64,000 nucleotides of DNA, from contig NW_020170398.1 of the NCBI RefSeq assembly GCF_000524195.1, positions 276,819-340,818 of the forward strand, given 5' to 3'. The notes below the pieces were generated by a model, which saw nothing but the letters and a program-made list of their open reading frames with translations, was not told where the DNA came from and made no database searches. Below, piece after piece: positions 1 to 10,741 of the stretch. Source of the stretch: Echinococcus granulosus. Its lineage: Eukaryota > Platyhelminthes > Cestoda > Cyclophyllidea > Taeniidae. Position 1 is the stretch's first letter. Each line of letters opens with the position of its first letter. The translations under genes were made by a program, and so were the position numbers.

Positions 1-1157
1 GGATAGCAAGTGGGTGATGAAAGGCATTGGTCTTAGAGCATCCTCCATGCCTCCCCCTCCTCAGGTGATGTAGGTGTAGACCGATTGTTCTGCCATTCAC
101 GATTATAAGGCATTGCTAAAAAATTGGTTCTTGGCACAATCATTGTCAAATGTGGTGTCAGTAGCACCAAGTCACTATCACCTCCAATCGAGAATGGAGA
201 ACGAAGCCTTTTCCAACGTGCTGCATCCGACTGTGACTGATTCACTGATAGAATTGCGCTGTTCATTTGGACTGCTTCTGAGCAGTGCCCCCTGTTACCC
301 GGTAAGACATACGGCATCTTCTCAAAATGCTCGTCAACAAATTTTACAAGAATCTACATTCTAAAGCTTTGGAACAGAGTACAACCCGTTTCTTCCTGGA
401 GTTAGTCCTGAATCACAACCATCAGTTTAGATCGTAATTTTACTTGAGAGGGTTAAAATTGAGGGGAGCTTGAGGAGGAACACGCCAGAGATCGGCGTGT
501 CGATAGATTGAGACATACCTGTCTATGGTCTATAATATGTGCAAATAATTTTAACAAACCTTTACGCCTGTAGACAAGCACAACCGTCCATTAATATTAC
601 TTTTCTCGAAGATATTATTATGAATCTTTCCTTGTTTTATCTTGATATTACTGTTGGAAAATACGTATCATAACAATTTCTTGGTGGTTAATAAACGGTT
701 TTCTTATTGTTCTCTTAGCTTTTAGTGTGAGCCACACTTGTCATTTAAAAATTATTTCATTATTTTTTGAACAAACGCACCTCTTAATATGTTTGTCCTT
801 AAATGGAAATGTAGGAAACAAAAAAGATCAGCAAGGAATGTTAATAGGCTTGTTAGCTGGAAATTCGGTGGTAGCACCCTTAAACCTCTTTATTTTTAAG
901 GTTGATTCATGTTTTACTTTTTAAATTCGTAAATAAGAGCCTACAATCTTTTTACATCCAATGTTACAACATCCAGTCTGTTATTGAAGCAAGTGCTGCG
1001 AGTGGGGACCGTATGATTCATCTTTATTTAGCAAAGAAGAATTGTTCAGTGATGTGACAGAAACGTGGGGCTCCATATTCACGCAAATTTTTTTCAGGGT
1101 CATTTGAGGAGGTCATATGATTGCATATCTTTGCGGGATAAAACAAATACAGCCTAC
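1..1157. other. Left edge: degenerate repeat and unassigned sequence
   Basis: If the synapsin gene continues, its last exons should lie here or further left, but I could not recognise any domain C motif on the minus strand. About 55-220 resembles the dispersed repeat seen at 41743-42070. A minus-strand open stretch at 1024-1186 follows the possible ninth synapsin exon without a break; it could be a read-through 3' end of 53 codons, but it shows no family similarity. Confidence 0.35.
55..220 (+). repeat. Probable degraded family C copy at the left edge
   Basis: CCTCCTCAGGTGATGTAGGTGTAGACC resembles, in parts, the CTCAGGTGGTGTAGGTGTCAACC block found in the reverse complement of 35935-36180, and ATCACCTCCAATCGAGAATGG resembles the family's later blocks. 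The similarity is broken by a deletion and is weaker than among the other copies. Confidence 0.4.
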
Positions 1158-4100
1158 GCATATTTTGTCGGATAAACTTCAACTGCCTGTAGAAATAGGT
1201 AACTACAAGAACCTCACCTTGGGGAGACTGGAATCTTTTCCAGAACAGTCGATCCCGGCGATCCAAGAGAGGGGTTAGAAATCGGTTTTCTCCTATCAAG
1301 GCAAAGAGGAGTTCTTAAATCATTTGTGGTATTTGACTGTAGAGGCTGCTAAATCATTTAAATGTGGCAATCACTCCAAATTAGTCAAATTCGTATTTTC
1401 CATTTGCGGTAAAGTACAGAAATGAGCGAATAACAACGGTAAGAAGCTACCTTATATTAAGTATATCACGTTTTAGGCAAATGTTCCCAAGGAAGGGAAA
1501 CCGACCCCTAAAACACTCTTGCATTTCAAAAAAGGAATATCTTTGAAAAAAAGATCATGACGAAGGTATTCTTAAGTTATGTGAGATATATCTGTATAGC
1601 TGGATCGGGTGTCTCCTGGAAGTAATCCTCGTCCTTGTCATGTAGCTGATTTCGCCTCATTTAATTGTTGTTATAATGACCAACATTGAATAATTACCAA
1701 CCCTACCCGCTGAGAACGCTTGTGCCAGTCGTTCCGGTCACGACTCTGGGCTCCTTTTACGCCAGCTTTGCTACAAATCTCTGATTGAGTGATAAAGCTT
1801 CTACTCAATCTCCATACATCACCAACAACTTTAGCAGTTATCTAAGGACTATAAAGCACTCACTTTTGTGTTACTTGTGCACGTTGTTTTGACGGGATTT
1901 AGTTTTCTGCGCCACGACCTCTATGGGGGCTGTTCATTGGTGTTAATACACCGTCTCGATGTTTACCAATCCAAATTCATGGCTACCTTATGCCAGCTTT
2001 GAGGGTGACTTCGGCCCAAAAGACATAACAATTGTTTAATTTCATAAGCGACAAGTTCAAGGCTAATTTGAGCCTTAGAAAATGGTAGCGAAATTGCAAC
2101 CAGCTGGTTTTTAAAGCACAAAGACTAACCATTTGAGACAACAGGTGAAGATATTTGACAATAAGTATTGTCATTTAATATCTTTTTCTAGACAGACTTT
2201 TACAAATTTACAACAAAGCGGGTAAATACCTGTTTTAATCCATAAACACTAGAAATAAAGCGCTGATAACTTGCATAAAGGCCTTGGTAAAGGGCCCAAT
2301 CTTTTGAATGAGTATCTCGCAGATGCTTTGAACGCAGGGTTCTACGGTGGCGTAGCGCTGAGTATTGTTGGCCAAACTCATTAGGCTCTGGAATAATGCA
2401 GTGTCTTCAACCCGCACCTATGAGACAGTAGGGAAATCAGTCTTCTCTTACGACTGTATGTTTTGCATTTTTCTTCGGATAATTTGTGAGAATTTCATTA
2501 ATGTCGCATCATTTTGTAACAAGACTATGGATCCGAAAATTACCTGGTCGTTGAAAGCGTGGGCAATAAAAAAGGGTTCTTGAAGGTTTGAAAGAGAAAT
2601 TACATTCTAGTTTACTTTAAGATTGAAGTAAATTAAGAGAAATCTTGAGGAGGAAATAGACAGCCATTAAGCTCGGCTTGCACCAGTCTTGCGCAGAATT
2701 TGACTCAATACTGAATTTCCTTCAACCCTTCCAGTCAAAATCAAACTTTTGATTGCCTCATAAAATGGCATTTTCTTAGCTTGTTAAACGCGTCTACTTC
2801 CGGAATCGGTAGTTCTTCGTCGCTTGTGTAAATTTCAACGAAGTTTTTCCGCTGGATGATACGCGTCTCTTTAAAATACTATAGTGTATACCTACTTTAG
2901 ACAAACGGTTACTTCCGGTTCCATTTCCACTGGTCCACAACCTTAATTTATTATGGTAATACAAAATAAAAACGTGCTAATTTGACCAACTTAAAAGTAC
3001 CTACTTTTCTGCCTTCCAATTTTCTGTTTGTTTGGTTGCAAGCACCACACAAAACTAAGCCAAAATACACCTTCCCTCGGAGATGAGGGAGTAAAGCTAA
3101 GCGATTTTGAAATGAGTAACTTAGAAGTTGTACATTCTACTTGGCTGTTTTCCTATGCACTCACATCAGTAAGTCCTTTAAGGAAACGCATGTTGTTTAC
3201 GGTTGTTTTACAACAGCGCTAACGTGTATTTTGAGTGGGTCAATTACGGATTTACTGGTATGTGTTAAAACTTAACGGCGCAAAATTAACTTGTGGAAAG
3301 TGCCGGTTGTTGGAGGCCTGGATGCTGGTAAAGCAGGCGCTCATGGACTACCTACCACGCTCCAATGATAAATTATTCACTGTCTTTTCGACAACAAGCG
3401 TTATTTGTACTACAGATTATGTTAATCAAGCTACTCCAGTTGGGAGACACACAAGCGATTTAAAGTTAAGGGCGGCAACAGTACAAACAATAGTTCTTGA
3501 AAGACATTTAACTTTGTACCTTTTGATCATAACTAATTATGGGCTTAACTTAAATATTCTCCGAATGGTACATTACTATCAATATGAGCAAAAAGAAGTG
3601 TCAAGTTTATTTTTAAAACATCAACTCTCCTACCTCGCATTCACGTGCAGAGTCGCCGCCAAGTCGAACGTTTACCGGCATCTGGAAATCAGGCACCTAA
3701 AATGAGCGCAATAAGTGATATTTTACTCTTTTTGTGAATAGCTTAAGAATAATTGATCTTGGTGATTCAGTCGATCAGTTATTCGTAAAGCTTGTAATAG
3801 GGTTTGGTCTTATTTCTTAAAGGCAGTTGTTGCAGCCATTCGCATTTGTTGTTACTCAATTTTGGGGCTCAGTTATAATTCATTACAGTTCTCTCACTGT
3901 TGCAGTGGTAAGGTCATTTAGGATCTTTTCATCCCATTCAAGGACGTTTGAACAAATGAAATCCTTATTCCCGCATTGGGGCTGGTTTGTACTCATTTTT
4001 GAAGAAAGTCTTCCATTCTAGATGCTACTCAAATACGGGTTCCGCAACCATCCTCACCCCACCAAGATAAATAATTCTAATCTTTGTTAAGACATAAAAA

Positions 4101-7100
4101 ATCCATCCATAATAAAATTTGTTAAAAACTTAAAGGAATTTTGGTAAAAGTGCCCATCAAAGCTAGTACTAATCAGTTAATGTTAGTTTCATTCACGATC
4201 AAAGGGGACTTAACTGAACTGGTAAAATGTATTTTTGGTTTCATTTACTTAAAATAAAATTTGGAAGTTCTCTTCAGTTGACATTGAACTTTCGCCTTTA
4301 AAATGATGTGTTTATAAGTGTCCTTGTTAAATAATTAAATGTAGAAATTATTATCCAGGTTAAGACTACGACTCGTAAATGTACCAGCGGTTGGCTTTTG
4401 GCTTGATAGCTCCGTGCAATTAGTGGAAAGTCGTAGGCACCCAGTCTTTTTTGAATTTTCAGTAGGTTGGAGAACTAAAAAAAGAGTCGTAAACATGTTA
4501 AGTAAGCCAAGACTTCACACGATGGGTGTGTGATAACTTTTATGCCAATGAAACTCGTCGTGATCAGCGGATCTGCCTCTTTGGTGGTTGTCATGGTTCT
4601 CTTGCTACGGCGAGACGCCATTTAGTAGTGCCTTCAATGACTTATGAACAACTTACGAGCCAAGCTTTATTGCGCATGTTGTAGACGGCCTCAATAGAGT
4701 TCATGCAAGGCACTGCACCAAACATGAATCCGGTGATCAGGTTCTCATAGTGCTGCGTTGCTGCGCCAAGTCCTTGTCGAATAAGCACAAAATCCGGTTT
4801 GAACATTCTGTAGAAATTAAATTATTAAAGTTTGATTGAATTGGCTGGTCTCCAAACGGTTGCCTTAATGCTAACCAAGAAGCGTCTTTAAGCAAATGAC
4901 TGAGAGGGTCTAGACTGCTGGTGAGGAGATTTTTTATCCACTTACAATTTCCAACATTCGTAATTCTGCTAAATGTTATAAACTGTTTCATAATAACTGA
5001 TTAGGCTGTTAAAAAGGGGTGTCACTTGGGAAGTATTTCACTTTTATGAAGAGGTGTGTAGGAAACAGTGAGGTAAGTAGTGATTATTGCATCATTATGG
5101 TAACCACCACATTAACTCGTCAGCGTCACTGCGGGTCACTTCCTTTTTTATCAACCAATACTTCAAATGACTACTGCGAGATTCCTACAGGAAATTCGAG
5201 TTGGAAGAAATTTTGGAATTGGCACCTCAAACAGACTAGTACCTCAAAGCCAAAAACAAGTATACCTTAGTTATTTATTTAATCAAATTGTTTTTTAGTG
5301 GAGACCGATTTCATGTTTTTTGACAGTCTTAAAGAAGCTCATTTGATGTGCTGACTTTCAGTAATGCTGCTGATTTCAAAGTGGTCAAACAACACCCCAT
5401 GTAGACAAATGGTCGAAAAGCAATGCGGATCCAGGGTACATCCACCATGAAGTCTATTTTAGCAACTCAAATCGCCCCTGAATGAGTGGGTAATCGTAAT
5501 TAGTTTTATCCACTCGAGGTGGTAAACTTTTAAATAGAACATTGGTGTTTTTGTAGAGAAGTTTTGCAAGTGTTGTGTGTGTTATCAGTTGACCACAAAT
5601 ATGTTAGTTTTTCCTCAAAAAACATAAATTTATTTGCTTAAAGTAGTAATTATTGCGTTAAACCACTCATAAATCTAAAACAAAAATGTGGCTACAAAAT
5701 AGCCATTAATGAATGGGAATATGAAGAGTTTTAATTTTGTGCGAAATGATGCTTTCCATTATTGGACTACCAATTCGAGAGCCATCCAACGGTAATAGAT
5801 ACATGGCAGGACAGAGATCAAGCCTTAGATATGAAACAAAAGAATACCTTGTTTTTAGTCGCCAAATGTTTGCTGTTGCCATCATATGTAGTATCTACAC
5901 AGGGCCATGCATAGTTCATGAATAAATGGGGCTCAAAACGAAGCTCCAGTGCCAATGCAGAAAAGACTTAAAATGGTTTTATTGTAAGCATGGAATCACA
6001 AATAAGTAGTTTGTTCAATGGTCTTATCGTTCAGGCAACCAAAGTTGCGCCCTTTTTAAGTTTTGTGGAAAGACAAAGAAAACGTACCGTGCCGCTGAAC
6101 GGGCTCCTCTTCCGTCCTGAACAGTTACAACACAACCCTGATCAGGGTAAGCTGTGATGCTAATGTCATTCATTTGAGCCTAAAAACCACCGTAAATCTG
6201 AATATTATAGACTGAAAATGCATGGCAAAAATAACTTTTATCTGCTCAAACAACTGAACCGCACGCTAACGCAACTCCCTGAATCCCTAGGCCAAATTTT
6301 TCTCATTTTCCTGGCAAAAATGTCCCCACTTTGTCATTGTTTTCGATTTTATCTAAGTCACAATAAAAATTTTTATGGAAATTCTATAAATAGCTGGCTC
6401 ATTAAAAATTCTCCAAGACTCCTTGCTGATTGGAAGAAACAGCAAAAGGAGTGCGAAGAATAATTGTTCATTCATCCTGCAAATTTTGATGAGCAAACTT
6501 GGGGATTGCGTTTTATGCAGTTAGTGGAGATACGAGCATGAACTGAAATTAAGGAACTCAAGTTAACTTACTTGTTCAACCCGAACTTCCCAATCGCCAT
6601 CAATTTTTCGTTTGTGTAGATATTTGGCCCTGTGGATAACAATGAAAGTCGAATAGATGGTTAATCGAGCTGTACAGGCATGGCTGCCGTCTACAATGAC
6701 TGGCTCACAATGTCTGCAACACACAAATAAGCATATCTAATGAGAAAAAGATGAGGGCAAAAATTGGATAAACATAAGACGGCCTAGAGCTCATTGAAAA
6801 GCATCGTCCGGGGTCATTTTCGTCAATGGCAAACGCGTGGGTAAATTTTCCACTTTGAGCCATTGCATTGTGGGAATTAAAGCCGTGGAGTAACTTGATC
6901 AGGCAGAAAAAGGGAAAGAATGTATCAATACTAAACCAATCTCGTTTTTACCATCCCTAGTTGTTACCTGAAGTAAAAGTTTACAGAACGCTGATTGTGG
7001 TATGTACTACCAGTCACACTTACTTGGCTGCTCTAAGATAATCGTCCATGCCTGAAGCAGATCTATTAGAAGTTTTGTTTGGTGCATTGTAGGTGCCCTT

Positions 7101-8520
7101 CCTAAGTTAAATGATGTTATACTGACAAATGGGCATTAACCAAGTAACACTTTAAATTACTGAACAGCAAGGTGTGTGAACTACCAACTGATTAATTTTT
7201 TTTGCTTTCGAAGGTGGATATCATTAGAGAAACAGTTTGAGTTCCAAGTCTGGAATAATGGACAGCGTAGACATCTGCAGTAGAGAAGGACAATAGCTTT
7301 TTATAGGGAGGGTGAGGCGAGTCCTAGGCCGACTAAGAGGCTATTGAGTGGCTGAGAATTGAAACTTTCTCGAAATAAGAAATACGCAAACGAAACCATT
7401 CAGAGGTTCACATCGGCGTGTAATTCCACGTACATTACTGGCAATTTTTGTAAGCGGAAATAACTTTTTGGCAACAAAGACCACTGGCGCGCAACTACTA
7501 AAAATTGCATAACAAGTAAATGTATCGCATCATTTATATCAATCAAACAAGAATTATCAGGTAACAGAATACGTATTTTAACATCCAACTTCATTTCTCT
7601 AGTCGCATAAAATACCTTAAGTGGACGTGGTAGATACCAAAGCTGTACTAATTTAGGATTCTGAAGGAGCAGGAGTGTGATTGGGAAGCAAAAATAACTG
7701 TTTTCGAAATTAATTCGGCGCAGCGTATACTAACGAATACAATTAAAAAAAAAACATTAAATCAGCATGAACTAAAATTCCCTCAAATATGGTGTCCAAA
7801 AATTTATTTACAAACCGAGAGATTGCGCATTTACACTAGACGAAAATGCATCAACCATAAAAACAAATGCCAAAAGGCGGAAAATTAAACTGAAATGGGG
7901 TCTTAGCTTCTTTTAGCCTCGCTGGATTTAATTTTGATCGTTTAAATTCATGTTAGTGTTTGGATTTGTTCTGTTAGGCTCCATATCAGTGTTTAGAAGG
8001 TAAAGCTAAAGTATTGGCATTCATTCAAGCCCTCCTTCAAATATTAGCAAATAATCCCGTTCACTGACCAATCAGTGAGAGGGTGATCAATGACCAGCAG
8101 AATCTTGGATTTCGGTCCACTCGCAACACCAGGTACTTTCACATCAGCAATGATAGAATTTAGCGTCTCCGTGGAGAAGAGATGCTTAGCCTTGGTAAGT
8201 TGTCCGGTGACAGTGTTCATGAAACCGCTGCCTACACTGCCGCCACCAATGCCCATTGAAGACTGCTTAGTTGGAGAGCTTGGCGCACTGGGAAAAGCCA
8301 TTCGCGCTCCCCTTGTCTGTTCACTATCCGCAGCGACTTGCTTGTACATCTCCTCCACGGTTTGTCTGCGAACTTCCTCCGGCAGATACTTATAGTCCTG
8401 TGTTGGTTTCTGGTTCGACGCTGTCTGCTGGTGGCTCTGCTGCGTGCCATAGCCGACTCCGGATTTAAATTCGTTAATGAGTTCGGTGGAAGAGAATCGA
8501 CGTTTTAAGTAATTCAACAT
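1158..8520 (-). CDS. SYN: Synapsin, 3' end incomplete
   Basis: Synapsins coat synaptic vesicles and tether them to actin. Exons, read on the minus strand: 8520-8069, 6629-6572, 6179-6088, 4807-4657, 4474-4385, 3696-3634, 2417-2275, 1292-1218, and possibly 1186-1158. Phases join cleanly throughout. The chosen ATG gives MLNYLKRRFSS, matching synapsin domain A with its RRxS kinase site (Ser10). A Ser/Gln/Gly-rich linker follows, then domain C begins with KILLVIDHPLTDW near residue 138. Later exons carry KPDFVLIRQ, LLKIQKRLG..FPLI, RYATVEP, IQKIG and GSTVLEKI, all in family order. The conserved GHAHSGMGK-type loop reads GGDSARECE, so ATP binding is doubtful. The intron after 2275 uses a GC donor. 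The second half of domain C (the family's EIFGG..DICAVEAL region) and the tail are not seen; they may lie beyond the left edge or have diverged. Identity is firm; the exact 3' end is not. Confidence 0.87.
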
Positions 8521-10242
8521 GCCTCCGAGGAGGAAAAGTCACGAGGTGGACGAGCGAGAGGGAAGTGGTAGCTGACTGGGAATGTCTGGCCTCTGCCCCT
8601 ATCCCTTCCTCCACCCACGCATTGATCCCACGCGGACATACGTGTGCGTACGCTCCTCCGGCCTATCGATTCGTCGACGGTCGGAGCCAATCGTAAAGCC
8701 TGAGTAGATCCGACTCAGCCAACTGGAACGTGGTTTAACTGTGGGCTAATTCTGTCCCGGTAGGGAAGCGGTTTTGCCTGGTTTGTAGTCCGATTCACCG
8801 TAGGTAAAAAACCGTACCGTCACTGATTTACGTGCTAATTTCGACCACGTGCTGTAGGTGACGCCAAAACTTACCTTCCCGATGTTCGCGATATTCAAAC
8901 TTTAAGGGATTTGGCTTAATTACTGCGAGGATTGTTCTTTCGATGCCCGAGAACTTAGGGACTTAGCAATACAGACATATTTTTTTGCACCATCTGCCCA
9001 AGAATCCAACTATTTTAAAATATTAAATCGGGCTGTTCATGGATGTCATCCCTTGATTTTATTAGGTTATTTTTAACGGAAGCTAGTTGATCTTTGGAAA
9101 TAAGGGGGTCAAAAAAACCTGGACTGCTTATAGGGTAACACAAGTAATTAAGTGGCTCTAGATCCGTTTCTATATTGTATGGTCTGATGTAGGTTACATT
9201 ACTTGAAGGGTATTCCCCTTATAGTAAGCCCTCGGGAGTCCAAAGATGCGAGTGCACAGCCCTAAGTGCTGCACGGCCAAATAGGCTCATGTGAAGATGA
9301 TCCACTTTAAAAAACCTTAGGGACACATTAATTCGCAAATTTCAAATTTTTAATAATCCAATAAGCAATACAGATAGTGGCTTTGTTAATCCCTCTATTC
9401 TCTTTTTCAGAAAAAAAATTAATGTTTTACAGATGGATTGATTTGGCTGCCACTAAAGTTACTGATATCTTCCAAAGAATTCTTTAAATGTGCCCCATTT
9501 TCCACCTTATCTTATTCGTCTGTACCCTAATGCTCCCTTAAAAGGAATCATGTTGCTTGGAGCTAAATTAAGCTGCAAACTAAACGCAATAATCCTTATG
9601 CAAATTAGCATATCAGATCAGAATGTCTGTTTTAGCATTAAACGAGGATAGATGAGTGATTTTTATTAATTAAACTTAAAACCCCATACCCGAGCTACTA
9701 GGAATGGGGTGGATTTGTCAAGTGAATTAGCAAAAGCCATTTATTTATAAAGCACTGCATAAAGTTCATTAAGTTTAATTTTGAAATCAATTAGTTTATT
9801 TCAATATTCCCTGGGAAGTTTAATTTTTATAATAAAGAAGGGTTTCCTTAGATGAATTTTGATTCCTTAACCTATGTATGATAGAGATAGTGTGGAACCA
9901 GTACTATCGGGCAGAACGATTGACCACCTCCGAATTCCTTTCATAGACCTAAGTATTTAATTCATTTCCCCAATTAAAATAAAGACAAAGCATGACTCTA
10001 CTAAGTCTTCATTTAGAAATTCGCTATCTCTGATATTTTAAGAGAAAAATTCGGTTTTGCAATTGTCTTTTGATGCGTATTTTTGCGAACGATTATGGTT
10101 CTGAGTAATGGTTTAGTAAATTTTCTGCTGATAAGTGATTTTACTCTTGATGATGAGTCGTGCAGAATCTATACATTACATGGACTTTGATAGGGTCTAC
10201 GTGCTACGTCCTGGTTGCAAGCTATGTTAACTGGGGGTTGAA
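8521..10242. other. Synapsin upstream region, no gene seen
   Basis: This stretch lies just 5' of the synapsin start codon and should hold its promoter and 5' UTR. Bases 8521-8720 are GC-richer than the surroundings, as expected near a transcription start. Further right it is AT-rich with stops in all frames. I see no RNA gene or repeat that I can name. Confidence 0.4.
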
Positions 10243-10246
10243 CTAC

Positions 10247-10737
10247 TGTAGCGTCCCGGGACTCCCTNNNNNNNNNNNNNNNNNNNNNNNNNNNNNNNNN
10301 NNNNNNNNNNNNNNNNNNNNNNNNNNNNNNNNNNNNNNNNNNNNNNNNNNNNNNNNNNNNNNNNNNNCCGGGAGGGATGCCGAAGGTAGACGTCAACATC
10401 AACCCTTCTGTTAGGGGTCATCACCATTCTCCCATCCGTAGCATATGTACTTCTTCCGCCCCACTAAGGCTTATCACGCAGAAGTGGAAAATCAGGATAT
10501 ATGTCTTTCAAGATCGGGTTCGCTTTCCGCTGCCACCAATGTAGCGTCCCGAGACTCCCTGAAGACGAAAGAAGATACAATACTCGGACAGAATACATAT
10601 ATTCAGCACGGAGAAGGTGTCTGGGCTATTGGCATGGCCCAAAAGGCCAGCCCACCCAGCTAGGTACAAGGGGGCTAATTCGAAGTACAAAAGTGGCGCC
10701 TCACCAGAACCGAGATATAAACCACTATCGTATTACA
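10247..10737 (-). mobile_element. LTR retrotransposon family A, interior hidden by assembly gap
   Basis: On the minus strand the 5' LTR is 10737-10540 (198 bp, TGTAATAC to CGCTACA), followed by a primer-binding site starting TTGGTGGCAGCGG. A leader and the beginning of a gag-like reading frame (MTPNRRVDVDVYLR) come next. Then 100 Ns interrupt the sequence, and the last 21 bp of the 3' LTR appear at 10267-10247. The flanks carry a matching 4-bp target duplication, CTAC, at 10243-10246 and 10738-10741. The whole gag-pol interior is therefore probably missing from the assembly, not from the genome. The family resembles Ty3/gypsy elements by primer site and 4-bp duplication; no pol is visible to confirm this. 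Confidence 0.88.
10268..10367. other. Assembly gap of 100 Ns
   Basis: Exactly 100 Ns, a conventional placeholder for a gap of unknown size. It lies inside a family A LTR element, so the true missing length may be several kilobases. Confidence 0.99.
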
Positions 10738-10741
10738 CTAC

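Noticed and set aside
33..317. 94-codon minus-strand open frame considered as a last synapsin exon
   Set aside because: No resemblance to synapsin tails, and part of the interval looks like repeat family C.
3235..3705. 156-codon plus-strand open frame
   Set aside because: Lies across synapsin introns and antisense to the exon at 3634-3696; no motif, ordinary base composition, best explained as chance.
8090..8468. Plus- and alternative minus-strand open frames over the synapsin first exon
   Set aside because: Shadows of the synapsin frame, which alone shows family similarity.
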